NCBI GenBank assembly: GCA_030248225.1
Contig: JASANE010028170.1
Coordinates: 38,283 to 102,282, forward strand
Length of the DNA: 64,000 nucleotides
Origin: Trileptium ribeirensis
Lineage: Eukaryota; Nematoda; Enoplea; Enoplida; Thoracostomopsidae
Direction of reading: 5' to 3'
Below, one piece after another: positions 47,197 through 60,600 of this stretch. Made by a program: the position numbers and the translations under genes. The notes under the pieces are model-generated. The model was not told where the DNA came from. It was given only the letters and a program-made list of their open reading frames with translations, and did no database searches. The first letter of the stretch is position 1, and every line of letters begins with the position of its first letter.

Positions 47197-48599
47197 TTCG
47201 TTTTTGTCATTCATAATTCATTTTCGCTAGACGGATTTCCACAGATTTTTTATTAGGATAGCAAAAGTGATGAGGATGAGCCCTTTAGTTGAACGTGATA
47301 AGCTCGGTCTAACTTCTGGAGTCAACATGGCAAAAAGGTTTTAAGGGCTATTTGCCAAATTGGCCATACGGGTACAGTGTTTCGCAGCCCATATCTCGGA
47401 CGCAGACTTCGCATGAAAAACGGAGACTAAACAGGATCAGCTCAATGATATCTACAATTGGATGGGCCCAGGCCCTAATATAGTTCGTCCACCCATTGCC
47501 AAAATTAGAGATTTTTAAAATTTTGCCATGTTGCGTTTTTTGCAGTACAAGGAGTGTTTGTTAGGTTACCAAGCACGCTCGATATAAGGGTTTTCCTACC
47601 TATAGCACAACTTCACTATATTATACCTTTTCATGAGGTTTCAATGGTTTAAGATCGACGAACACGATTTCCAAAATGTGGTGAGTTTTCATTTTTTGGT
47701 TATGTATTGTATACATGGCATCAGGAATTGTCAGTATAGTTTTCCCGGTAAATTGAATACGGTAGTTTGTTTCTCGAGAGTTCAGCAGGAGTATTTTATG
47801 CCTGTTCAGACGTTTTCATTGGATTTAGGGTCAATGAACCCGATTTCCAGAAAATAATCTCTCTTCGGTAGTTTTGTGCATTGCGTCAAAAATATGTAGT
47901 CTATATAAAGGTTTCTTCGTATGCTGAATACAATGGTTTGGTTATCTAGAGTCCAGTGTGCATATTTCATGGGTTTTCAATATGTTTAGTGTCAATGAAC
48001 TCGTTTTCCAGAATATAGCCTGTGTGTGTTCAGTTGTTTGTTTACGTATTATGTACAGGTCATTGAATTGGCTATACACAGGTTTTCTTTAGAGAGAGGA
48101 CGACAAATAAGTAATGCGCTAGCGGTTGTTTTCGATGGGTTTAACATCGACAGCTAACAGGATTTTCAATGGGTTCAGGGTTCAAGAGGTTTTATAGTCT
48201 TAGATACATCAAACACAGCCTGTTATACATGAACTATAATGTCGCTATTTTTCACCCTCGCCTGCGTGATATTAGCTATAACTGCCATTGTGTAGTATGC
48301 ATCAAATCAGGTTAAAGATAAAAATACTTAAAAGTGTTACGTACATATGAATGCCTGAAGTACTGGTATTCGCATGGACGAGGAGCGTGTTTTATTAGAA
48401 GTGTTCATTAAGTGATCATATGGAACTGCCTGTGTTTGATGTATATATCGCTCTAGAGCCTCTGGAGCGTGAGTCAGGTGAAAAACGCGATACATCGTCG
48501 ATCCTAAACCACAGAAAACAATTGACATCGCATGAAATATGTCATGGTCAAACCACCGTATTCAGGGGGGGGGGGGGGGGGGGGCGGGGGAAAAAAGAA
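47197..48599. repeat. Spacer of the giant inverted repeat, degenerate tandem units
   Basis: Unique 1.4-kb centre. Related lines recur at about 47,638, 47,817, 47,978 and 48,125 (a TCAATGGxTTxAGxxTCxA-type word followed, in the first three, by GAxCCGATTTCCAGAA-like sequence), giving a degenerate repeat of about 160-180 bp. No gene. It ends in a 20-base G run just before the right arm. Confidence 0.55.
48565..48590 (+). repeat. Poly-G tract at the spacer/right-arm junction
   Basis: Twenty consecutive G, one C and five more G, followed by six A. It lies within about 15 bp of where arm similarity starts. Long G runs form quadruplexes and are also frequent assembly or basecalling faults. Confidence 0.9.
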
Positions 48600-48600
48600 A

Positions 48601-49516
48601 TACCATGATTTCCCCTATCGCCATCAGGAAAACTACTCACTTCGTCTCGTTTCAATTTATTCAGCAAACCAAAATGAATAGGCCTACACATTCTAATCTC
48701 ATTCTACGTAATTTATGTTGAAAAGAGCAAAATTTGATAATAGAGTAATGAAACTTCAGTATAGGGCAAAACAAGAAACAATGTATTACACAACCAATAA
48801 ATACTTTTAACCAAAACAGAAGATTTCGCAAATTTTGGAATTTCATTTTTGATGAATTTTTAAACATGGTCTGATAACTCTGCACAACACTAAATGGCCA
48901 AAATCAGTGTCTCCAATTATTATCGACTTTGTAGCAAATTGGTAAGAAATCATTGCAACTATATACTATCACGCGTCGCATAAAAATTTGCGAAAACCCA
49001 TCAATTTGGAGAAGAATTATGTGTGACACAGAATTTTTTATAATTTGTGTGATATTTAAACAAACCCCTAGCCTTATCATATCATTTAATATTTATATAA
49101 TAATCAAGTAAATATACTATACACTGGGCTTTAGCTACTGGCAGAAGGGGGCTGAGCAAGCGCCCCACTACAAACCAGTCTGCCGTCCTGTTGAAGCCTC
49201 CCACCTCAATTCAGCGCTGTCTCTTTAGGAACTTTATGTTGTCTTGGGTAACTTAGTAATTTATCATGCAGTATATATACATATATTTGCTGTTGTATAT
49301 AGCAATAAACTTATTTGTTCATTTAGTAGCCTATCGTTGGGAATATATTGTTACATTTTATTACGTTTACATGCCAATAAATTGTGCTCGCAAAAAGCCA
49401 CTGTAGTATATAATTTTAAATAATTTTTTGAATAAAAATATCGTTACAAACATATCTCTTGGCAGTTAAAAATGAGAATTACGTACATATATAAATAATA
49501 ATCTAACAAACAAAAG
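48601..49516. other. 3' flank of the right-arm exonuclease gene
   Basis: Mirror of 46,257-47,190. On the minus strand an AATAAA (plus-strand TTTATT at 49,357-49,362) lies about 155 bp after the stop codon and may be the polyadenylation signal. No other gene. Confidence 0.5.
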
Positions 49517-52171
49517 TCAATGAGCCGTCGACGTAATCTCGAATTGAACGCCTCGTTGTGCCAATCGCTTCGCAATTTCGGAAATATTTAGAGCATCGTC
49601 GATGCCAGAATGATGTCGTCCCGTGTGTCGAATATTCAAAAATTTCAACATTGCCATCATGCTGGAGGGCCACTGTCGCGTAGCAACGAAGAACATTCGT
49701 TTAATATTGATCCACCGATCGAAGTACGACGGTACCGAAATTGAAAAATACTCGCATTGACGTCGTAACGCAGATTTTAGATCCCAGTCGCCGCACGTAA
49801 CAAACGCGGTATCTGGTTTTAAAATGAAAGTCTCTGATGCTTCAGTCGCGTTAGCTGTAGCCGAGTTGCATTCCGATGTCTCCTTGGATAGAATTACTAG
49901 ATTTTCATCACGCAGCCACGACTCAAATTCCAACATAATTTCACCAAGCGTTGGTTGGTTCTCCACCATTGACTAAAACAGTTAATATAAACTTGAATGA
50001 ATCACTAAAATGAGTTAGAACAAAGTATTAATTATAAAAAGTATAATACTATTTTTACATTAACTAAGGACTTCTCTCATCACCAAGAAAGTGAATTCTG
50101 AGTGTAAAAAGCTATATAGAGCTTTACGTTTTGAACAAAATGAACCCAACTGCGGCCAGATGGCTCTAGTCGTAGCGGACATAATATGACGACGAATTTA
50201 GTGTGTTCGAGATCCCAAAGTCCCATTTGGGATATCGAGATATGGGTCATAACGTGTTTTGGTGAGACCTCTAGGGACACTACCAGGACCTTTAGGACCC
50301 CATTTTGAGGGTAAAAGAGTGGGAATCTATTTTGCGTCAAAGTAGAGGACACGCAAATAAAAATTTCAAGCTTCCGAATGAGCCATGGCGCGACCTGATA
50401 TGCCTTGTGAAGCACTGTAAGAAGACCCGATATGCCTTGTAAGGTTTAGAAGCACTGTAAGGCCTGAGGAGTTGTTTATGTCTTAGGGTGGCATATACAT
50501 GCGTAATACATCTGATTACGCAGAATGACAACATACATGAAGCCACGCTCGCTCCGTTTCAACATCACTTGGGCGACGCTAACATTTATAGTACTAATAA
50601 TAATAATAGTTTAAGGATAATTTCTATAAAGTACACATAGAATATGCGTTGAACTCCTATCAGACAAGAATTATAAAGCTTCATAAATTCCAGAGGTGTT
50701 AGGGTGGTGTAAAATCAAACACAAAACCGATTACATCCCCCGATTGCGACATGCTACTTCAATTATATAATAGTACTTATGGTAAAACAAGCACTGAATT
50801 AAACGTTGTAAATATATCTACGACTGTTACAGGTCCTGAAAAATGTAACATAGGTTTACAAAAACTATTCCCAATAGTTCAAAATTTCTCCCTAAAATGA
50901 AAGTAGGGTTTAACAAAGCTCCCACCCACATTTGGGAAGACTGGAGATATGTCAAATATATAATGTACGAATAATATAAATTTTTATTCCACTAATGAAC
51001 TACTGATATAACGATGTTTACAACATTAATTACCTATTTATGGCTAGTGCATTATTTCGAAAAACGAAAGACGGTGTAAAGCAGAGATTATGTGTCAGCA
51101 GGTAAAAAATTTCCGGTACCCGCACAATTACATGACTCAATTCATAGCAAAGACTTTTATAATATTTATATTTAGATATTTCCAAACACTCTGCAAATTT
51201 TACATAATGCCTAAGGAATACTTTTTGTAAGAAATTTTTTTAACTGGAGCAGTCGCTCACTGGTCCAATAGCTAATTTTAAACACTGTATAGAGACAAAT
51301 TTATTATGACATTGTAGTCCACATAAACTCAGAAAAATCCTCGTAGGGTAGGAATACCGCTGAACGGTACTATGTAATAGTAAACGGCCATTTAACAGCT
51401 TTTGGTGTAATTTTTTAGGAACAACTCGTTCCCTCAATCCTTGGCTGCGGGATATGACTATATCTTTGCTAGGCATTATTGTTAATTCTTGGTAAATTAG
51501 ACTCAAGATCAGTTTTCATGTTTAAATAAATAAATCTGTAAATATATATAATGAATGAGTACTGTATTAACCTGCACAATACCGGTCAACTCAGTACAAA
51601 ACGGTGTTATTGCAGCATGAACGGTCGGCTGAACATAGCGATGAAAGCGATTTACAACAGTCATTTTACTGAGATCGAAATGAACGCACGGGAATTCAAT
51701 AATTTCCTGCGGATACAGCTTGACGTTGCGGTCACAGTTTGCTTCAAAATCCAAAATTAGTAGATGCCGTAGCGGTTGTTTTATTTCGGATGTTCTTGGA
51801 TATGATCCGCTGTAGTTGTCAGTTAAGGTGCGCTGAGCATTGCCCGAAACGGTGGACATGGATACATGATTAGCTCGCTTAAACGTTCTTGAATATGCAG
51901 TCATTGGTACAATACCTGAGTGTAAAAGTGGCACACAAACAAAAGATCTACAACCGCTGAATTTGTTTGCAATTATCGACGTAAGTAAGAGTTCAATCTG
52001 CTGATAATTATTTGGTAAATGATTACAAGTAACTATTGCTGAGCTAAACAGTCGCTTGCTGATAGTAGAACTGCAGGGTAGTACTGCGAAACGTATGTTT
52101 TTAAGTAATAATATATTTCTATGACTTCGGTTGCAAAGGTTATTGCAGAACACGGTTATCGATATAGTCAT
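49517..52171 (-). CDS. ERI1-like DEDDh 3'-5' exonuclease, two exons
   Basis: Exon 1 is 52171-51572, exon 2 is 49972-49517, joined by a phase-0 GT-AG intron (CAG/GTTAAT and TTTTAG/TCA), giving 351 codons. Residues 134-200 hold LLILDFEANCD and YPQEIIEFPCV, ending FCTELTGIVQ. Exon 2 has VTCGDWDLKS, a YFDRWINIKRMF block and GRHHSGIDD. These are the EXO motifs of the ERI1/3'hExo family. Predicted catalytic residues are D141, E143, one Asp of GDWD (262-265), H321 and D326. Relatives trim histone mRNA and 5.8S rRNA ends and degrade siRNAs. The first 90 residues look non-conserved and Met90 is a better candidate start. No SAP domain is visible. Convergent with the broken left-arm copy. Confidence 0.85.
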
Positions 52172-55100
52172 TTAAATATTGCACGAACTATCAAATTACA
52201 GAAGAACGCTGTAATAATTCCATACCAAGGTAAACATTATATATGTTGGAACATTACATGCAATATATTGCGCAGTTAGTATATATAACAATTATTCAAA
52301 CATACCGCGAATCCAATAAATTACGCTAACAGAGCACCCATCGAAGTATCACTAAGATAGTAACACGTCATCAATAATTTAAGGCATTGTCAGTTCCAAA
52401 ATAGTTGAACAAATATGTTCATAGAGGGTTATTCCCTAAAGACCGAACTCCCTCCCCCTATGGAAGACCCTGCCAACCCGCTTACAGGTGACCCAACCGC
52501 ACCCCTGGAGTCGCCATAGGCGCTAAACGCATAGGTGGATTTCGCGAGGCTGAATCAAGCTAAAATGTCATATAGCAAAGTTGTATATCTGCATGATAAA
52601 ATTCTGTAGTTTCTATGTTTTCTGACGCATGTGATTAGACACCGGCGACCGGATGAATTTCGGAAGAGGAATTGAAAATCCGGGCGGGAAGCCGTGTTTG
52701 AATTATTTCGCGGAGATCTTTGTGGTACGAAGCTTGGTTTTGCAAACTAACATGGTTCCCCCAGATGAAATGGAGGGACCATAAAGTACAGTAACCGTCA
52801 AAAATGTCTAAATTGACAATTAATTGTAATTGTGCTTACTGAAACAACGGAAATCTAAGTCATTTTTAGTTTCCCATGTAATATTTTGGAATTTGTTAGT
52901 CAAAATAGGGAAAAATTCGCTTTTTTAACAAATATATAAGACAAAAATTCTGTGATTTATAGTCGAGCAGGAAAGTATCTGGGTGACATAAACTGTGAGA
53001 GGTCAAAATAGCTGGGGACCCCTCCCCTATTTGGACAAACCAGCTAAGCGAGGATATTTTTAAAATTTAACAAAAAACCGGAAGGTAAACTGACTTGACA
53101 ATAACTCTTTATAAAGCGAACCGTTATACAAACAAACACAAAAATTTTTCCTCGTGGTCTCATAAATGAAACCACTGCTCTTTTCTCTTTCTCAATTTCA
53201 AATAACGAATATTAGATGCAACATGAACAAATTTTTCCGTCCGGTTAACTCAAAAATATCTTTTAACTTAACAAACATTAACTTTTTTTGCAAACAGTGT
53301 ATCAAACTGCAGAAGCTTACTTTTAGAGGTAGTTATGACTCACGTCATGATTAGACGTTATGATAACATATCTTAAGGAATTTCACTAGAAACTCTGAGT
53401 AGCACATTTAATTTTGGTCAACATTTTCTGAGTTTATAGTTCACATCCAATCGACGGTCTAAATCGTTGGAACGATCTGTGCCAACAAATTTCAAACGCG
53501 GCACTAACCAGTGCGCGGGCATCATTGGCAAATATATACATGTCCAATTTCGAATATGAACCATTTAAATAATATCATGGGTAAAAACTGACTATAAATT
53601 TAAAATATGTCACGAATGTTTAAATGCAGTTCACATTTGAAATGTAATGATTTAAAGGACATTGGCCGTACTACCAAATATAAACCTTTAAATTTGTATG
53701 AAAACTTATACTTCTATGAAATTTCAATATACCCCAATTCTGTCTAGTAATTAGAATTATAGACGTGGCAGCAACTCAGATGTGTAGACTGAACAACGAG
53801 CGAGTATATGACGCAAGCTGAAATTCTGTGCGAAATAAGTACAGGCGCAGTCTAACTGCAGCTGATCACCACAATAAAATCAGAACCAATTTGACAGTAA
53901 ATATAACTTTGAATTTAATTTCCCCCAAAGGCGCGAGGTTTGGCAGTGATAACAATATTGATTTTAATATTCAGCGCGAAGACAAGCGTTTTGTAAAAAA
54001 ATTATTTCCGGCCAACAATTATCAAATAACAAACCACAACGATTTAATTTACAACGTTATAGTTTGACCAGCGGTGTTGGGTTCCCTCAGTTCTTCAAAG
54101 GTTGAGTTATCGGTGTGATAAAGTTGGTAGGGCTTGGCGATATTGGAAAATACTGATAGTTCATACCGATACCAGAGGCAGCGGCATTTATCATCTTACT
54201 ATGAAATAAAACCTTGCAGAGAAAAAAATTCGAAAGTTAAGATAATAACCTTGCTTCCGTGAAGGGTACTAAAATGGCAACATTTTCACCCCTGACCCCG
54301 GAACCTGAACCCAAATCAAAAAACGCTCAGGGATATACACGGTAAATCGGCTATGCCGGTTCGAATGAGCCCAAGATCATGAAGATCGGTGATGTCGTTC
54401 ACGCATTATGGCCGATCACACACACAGACGGAATTTAAAAGATTTCACCCCTGCAACACGCAATCTCCACTTTGTTTCACTGAAAACTTTTCTGAAAACC
54501 AAAGGTGATTAATCATTCTTTCCCCTATGAATATATATTAAAACTATGACAAAGTTGTAAACTAAACGAACGACAACGAAGTTTGCTTTTACCAAACCAA
54601 GTGAGGGAAGTCCACATGGAGTTTTGCCTAATTGATTTCGGTGTGGATAACTGATATTGGCACGATGATCGAAAAGCCTTTTCTGAAAAAGTTTTTAGGC
54701 CTTTATTTCTTCTTCAAATGACCAAAAGGAAGGACAAAAATTTTTGAAAATTATAAAACACAAATTTTAGTAAAAACTATAATTTGAGTAGCGATTTTTT
54801 CATAGTAGGGCCCTAAGACTTGACTCTTTTGACGCATACCACGTAATTGCTTTTATCGTATATAGTATCATTAAAAACATATAAACTCGTTTGACTGATC
54901 TACATACGTCATTATTACGAAAGTGGAGAAATACGCCAATATTGGAAAAAATGGAGAAATTTGACTATTTTCGGAGCCAAAAATTACACATTTTGCTCCG
55001 GCTCTGTCCTGCAGGGTTTATAACATAAGCAGTTTGAGTTAGAAGAATGAAAGGAACGGGAGTAATGGATTAAATAACCAAATAATCTAATTCACCACAA

Positions 55101-56454
55101 CAAAGAAAAAAGTTGTTTGCAAATATTTGAAACTTTGACTTTTTGAGGGAGGTGGTATTTTTTAAACCTTGGCTTCAAAACGGCAGCTCTGATAAAAATG
55201 CATAACAGCAAAGTTATAGCTGTCGATGATAGTACTTCGGACGGCGGTCTCCATTTTTCACTGCGAACACTCTGTCTCGAGATATACGTAGAGCATGGAA
55301 CTGGTATCCGAATGACCACATGTCAAGAATGTGACCCTTGAATTCTTTAAGGCGCATTTCAGCCCGGAAGCGTGGTTGGCGGATTTAGCGTCTAATTAAA
55401 GACCATAAATAAAAATAATTAAAGATCAAATGAAAAAAATTGTTATAATCCTTCTATACGGTGAAAATTTACGATCTCCAAAAAACGAACAAAAAGAAAC
55501 TTTTAAGATTTTTGCCGCTAGCAAAACGATTGGTGGTACCACCGCTCGCCGTGGTGGCTCCGCTTCAATAAATCTGAACATGAATTTATGCTTTTACACG
55601 TAAAAACCTGGTAATTAAGTAAAAATCGTACACCGAAGCACGAAAATCTTTAAAATCGCTATATCGTCGCTTCAAGACTCGCCCTATCACGCAATTATTC
55701 GCGTGTTAACCTACAAAACTAAAGGCTAGTCAACTGTTAACCAACACCCTTGTCGCATAAACTAAAACAAGATAAACCGGAGCTATGAGCTAACACACCA
55801 ACCTCGACAAGAACAAAACAAGACTAATCTGAAATCAAAACTGAAAATCAAATTGAAACCTCTGGGCCAATAGTAGAGGAGTCACGTCAATCACCTGATT
55901 GATGACTCATGCTTTTGGACTCTTTTGGAAGTTTGGTAATCCCCCATCGGTTGCATCCCACTGGCTAAGTCCTACCAGAGTTAAAATAAGCCAAAATTCA
56001 AAAATAATTTTGTTTTGTAAAATTAAACAAATTTTGGGATGGTTTGGCCCTATAACCCCCTCCTAGCTTAGAGAACCTATGATAGTTTTCTGTGCAGCGA
56101 TAGAAAGGTTCCGCAGAGCAATCAACCTATTTTGTTTCTCGATATCAGCTAGTTTCTTTGTTGCGATAAGTCATGATATTGAAACTTCTTATATCAAAAA
56201 CCGATTTATTTACAGGACTAGTTCTGATCCAGATGCGGACGAACGCTATCTAAGTTACACAGCGTTAATGCAGAACGTCCAGAACTGAGGAGTAAAGCCG
56301 GGACCCTGTCCAGCTATGTTGTTTTGAAAACTATACAATTTTTGCTCATTGTCGATTCCGGAAATTTTTAGACAATAGGTCCAGAGATGGTAAGGTAGGT
56401 ACCAGGTTAGCGTCGGTTACGCAGATTTCGCCGTGTTTAGGGTACTGAAACGTT
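52172..56454. other. Right-arm mirror of the 39.3-43.6 kb non-coding stretch
   Basis: Same repeats in reverse order: GC-rich patch (52,440-52,540), the dispersed 26.7-kb family (54,230-54,470), and the GCGGAGCGACC family (about 55,430-55,570). No gene is recognised. The exonuclease promoter would lie just above 52,171, but no core motif stands out. Confidence 0.4.
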
Positions 56455-56739
56455 TTAGTGGATCGTAGCTGGAAAAATCGTCAATTCTGACTTTTCAGCT
56501 GCGGAATCCCTTATCACGAACAAGCCGTTTGCATTGTTTTCCATGTTCCAAGGATCAGCTGTAAGTTTTATAGTAGGAACCGCAGCTTCAATAGGAAAGG
56601 ATATCCCTAATTTAGTATCTATTTTCTGGTGCCTCTGGCAGCATACATAAATATTTTTACTAGTCGGTAGTGGAACTACATTTGTGAGCGGAGCTTGTGC
56701 TGTGGCATTACGAATGTACTCAATTTTATGTTCTTCTAA
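56455..56739 (-). CDS. Mirror copy of the unrecognised open frame
   Basis: Inverted partner of 39,040-39,324, still open over the same length as far as I can read. Function unknown. Confidence 0.22.
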   Translation of the reverse strand, partial: LEEHKIEYIRNATAQAPLTNVVPLPTSKNIYVCCQRHQKIDTKLGISFPIEAAVPTIKLTADPWNMENNANGLFVIRDSAAEKSELTIFPATIH

Positions 56740-59540
56740 CTACATTGCATAGGGCTTTATCATTGGTAAAAATGTTATATTTAAATTCTTCGACCCAAAA
56801 AACGCTATAATGGTTTGATCGAAACGCCTCTATTTCAATAAATAACACAAATATTGCAAAAATCTCTATTTTAGCTGCATAAAATTAACTAATTACTAAT
56901 TAACCACTCAAAATTTTTTAATCTCAAATATCAGGTGCACACTCTGACATGATAGGCTTTCAAACAAAAAAGAGTTTTTTAAAATCCGTTCAGTGGTTCT
57001 TGAGATCCGTCGGACCGAACGAACCAACGGACGGACATCGACCTTTTTACTCCTTGACAGAAAATAAAAACGCTTCGCTCGGCTTCGCCGAGCTCCGCTC
57101 AATAAATACGCAGGCTTCGGGCTTATGAGGATTATCATATATAATTCATTTTTTTACCTGCTCTTGTTGGATAACAGCAACAACACCGACGTTGCCAATA
57201 TACATATTCACTGGTTGTTATGCCCGTTACTGAGAGATCATAATGCTGAGACTTAGTCAATATATCAAATAAAAAACAATCAGGTTATCATAGACTGGTC
57301 CCTCGTTGCCACAATTCGCATTCAAAATCTATTCACACTTGTAAAAGGAACGTAACAAATTTTGCAATGTTCTCTATCAAATAAGGAACTCAACTACACA
57401 TTACAAAACAAAAGCAATCTCAAAACTGATGAAACCGAATATCAAAATTAGATTTCGTAACGACTGACATAAGTTATTTATCATAATGATAAAATAATAC
57501 ATTATATCATTGTTATTATTATAATGTTATTTTGTTTGCTTTCAAGAGGGGTAGGGATTGGATGGGGAATGTTTATTATGACGACTATCAGATGTTAAAG
57601 GGGGGGCGGGATTCGTCACCGAAGATTGCTAGGAACCAGGTGTAGTTAGTAGAATGCAGGTGGGGATACTCGCGCTTTCTTTTGCTTTTCGTGATCAGTA
57701 CCGTGACCTACATATATTTCGCGCTGCGGCGTGATTACGTTCGAAGCACTCTTGGTTCAGATACTTGCGAAAAAACACGTAGAGAACAACGTTTATTACA
57801 AAGTAAGGTAAAACATTAAAACATAGATCTTGAGCATTAAACCCATAAACTCCTAGAGGCACAGTTCTTTTAGTACCATTATTATAAAATCACGCCTTAG
57901 GCCTTAGATATCCACCGCTAATATTCACTTGGCTTAAAGATTGCTTGTTACTAGTCTGGCCGCTAGAGCACTTACTAATTTGTCCTAATTTCTATTAGCA
58001 TTATGGTTAGATTACGTACTATTGCATTACTCCCCCTATGAGGTTTATACAATCGCCCCCGAATGGCTTATGAGGTACGAGTAATTGAGTAACTAAACCT
58101 AACTGCTTAGATTTATGCTAATACGGTCCTTATTTACTGCAATCGCCTTGAATAGCTGCAAAACTGCTTGTTTTGAGTCATGACCAATAAATTTAAGTTA
58201 ACTGTTACTTTCCTAATGCTCTTGTGAGTTGATAAAGTTGATCCCCGAATGGCTGGTCAACTGCAGGGTTATTTGAATACCTTAACATGAGCCTAAGAAT
58301 TACGCTATTAAGTGACAGTTATGTTAATATAGTCGCCTCGAATGCCTGCAAAACTACGCTATTTAAAACTGTATAGTAGCGGTCGACTACTATTCAGTTG
58401 CAATTTTGTTCCATCCCTAGGCCAACGAACGGCTAGCCAACTGGCTGGTTATGAGGCAGGAGTTTCTGAAGTGATTCTTCTGAATCTACACCCCTTACTC
58501 GACCGGTCTTCTTAACAATAACGCTTCTTGTTGAGTCGCCCAAATTGCTGCAAACCCAATAAGTCATGCTACTAACCACAAGCCCATCTGATATTGTTCG
58601 CCCGAGTTTATGTTCACTCGACACTTTGGGTCGAAAGGTTTTAAGATATGACTAACTGATAATAATTAATACGTCGCACCACTTCCTATTGCTGTTATAG
58701 CCACTTATATTTTTATTAAGGCAATTAATATTACTATCTTATTTATTACTTGAAGTTTACCAAATACCTAGATGTGAATTCCCCTAATCCTTCGACTCCG
58801 TTGTTTAATATTACTATCTTAATTATTACTGAAGTTTACAAATACCTAGATGTGAATTCACCTAATCCTTCGACTCCGTTGTTTAAAATGACCCCACAAA
58901 AAAACAAGTACAAATTTATAAGTTCTCTATCGCGCAGTTCTTTTCGGAAACCTTGAGGCTTATAATGCCTCAATAATGCCAGGAAAAAGCCAAAAGCTTG
59001 AACCGTAGCATAAAAATATCCCAATCTGCAACAATAATCTCCGTTCAATATCCTTAAGCGACACAACTGTATAATACATCATAAGGTAGCTAGGTAATCT
59101 TTACCCGAACTAATTTCCATAAAAGTGGATGTAAACCTCGCTAACTTATACTGAGCAATAAGCACCATAACGCATAAAGGTCAAAACAACGCGAATATTG
59201 AGAAACACAGCAAAGTATTCTTTCGCCCCGAAATGGCGGCCGAACAACAACTCTGCAGCTACACAACTGACCTAAAAATACAAAAAGGTGTTAAATTTAA
59301 ATTCAGCTAAAATTACAAAATGTTGCAATTTATATAAATTGAGTAAACTTTTAGAATTACCAAATGAAATAAAGTAAATAAAAACCTCAAAGGAAGGACC
59401 AATACATGAAATGAAAAAGTGAAAAGAACACAAATCTGGAGATTTGGAAGGGATTTGCTCCAAGGAACCTCTAGTAGCCTACCAAATACCCTAAAATATA
59501 CTACCGGTCCCAATTTCCCTAGTTTTTCAATTAGCTAACT
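56740..59540. other. Right-arm mirror of 36.2-39.0 kb
   Basis: Contains the mirrored GCGGAGC repeat (about 57,065-57,110), the degenerate GGGCGATT repeats (about 58,040-58,350) and the 78-bp tandem duplication (58,740-58,886). No gene. Confidence 0.45.
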
Positions 59541-60600
59541 AATTAGAACACCCAATGCCAACTATCATTTTTCTTCTTATAACTAATTACATCCTCATTC
59601 TTCTTCTTAGCGACCATCCTCCAAATTCCCAACAACCCTTTTAAATCTAATTCCCTTCTAAAACACATCTTTCCTTCCCAAAATCATTTTATTCTTCTTT
59701 TTCCTATGTCCTTCCTCCACACCTATCTCTCCTGCTTTCTTCTTACAAAAAATACGCAATTTTGCTAATTTCCTTCCGCCAACTTCCGTTAAGTCTTCCA
59801 TTGAACCTCACCTCTCTTTCAAAATTTTCCAAATTTCCTTCTGTTCCTCAACCCGGTCCTAGTCTGTCTATCTCCAGCCACCCCTTAACTTTTCCATTCA
59901 CAAAACACATTTTCGCTTACCCTTCACCACCACTTCGCACAAAAATTCCAAATTTTTTCTTTTTCTATTTAAGACCCTCCCCTCCAAATTCCCAACGCCC
60001 TCTCTCCTGAAAATTTATTTTTTCCCTTTCATTCTTGACAATTTTTAAACTTCCAAACTTTTCTTGAGTCTCTCGCCCTCTCGCAGTCCCTTCCTGATGG
60101 GGGTCCAAGATTGATCAAGGAGACTCTTCCTTAATAGACAACCCTCGACCTACCCACATCCCTAACACCATTGCAACAGGAAAGCCTCATATGAAATACC
60201 ATATTTAGCTTTTCCAAAATATAGCTGCCTGTCAACGCCTTACTCACCTATCTCCGCTTTTCCTTATACTCAATTCTGATAAAACTCTCCCAAATTTTCT
60301 TATCACCTTCTTTTTCTTCACCCGCCCCCCACACCTTCCCCCTGCTTCCTAGATCGTTTTTCAACTGTCAAAAATTCCCTCAATTTCTTTTCTTCAAAAA
60401 TACAATATCCTCTCCCTTTATTCATTAGAAATTGTTCTTTCCTGTCATTCCCATTCACATAAATTTTCCTCTACCCTAATTTAATTTTATATCTGTCTAT
60501 TCCTCCTATTCTACTTTTAAAATTTAAGCAAAATTTTATAAAATTCTCCAATTGCAAAAATAAATATAACCCTTCGTTATTCCTTCTCTTATCGCAACAC
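59540..60600 (-). other. Pyrimidine-rich mirror of the strand-asymmetric kilobase
   Basis: The plus strand is rich in C and T for about 1 kb, the inverse of 35,200-36,250. Many small indels separate the two copies, more than in the inner arms. Confidence 0.7.

Noticed and set aside
47197..48599. Simple fold-back read artefact (missed sequencing adapter)
   Set aside because: Such artefacts join the two strands directly. Here a 1.4-kb unmatched spacer separates the arms and outer-arm divergence is substantial. Other assembly errors remain possible.
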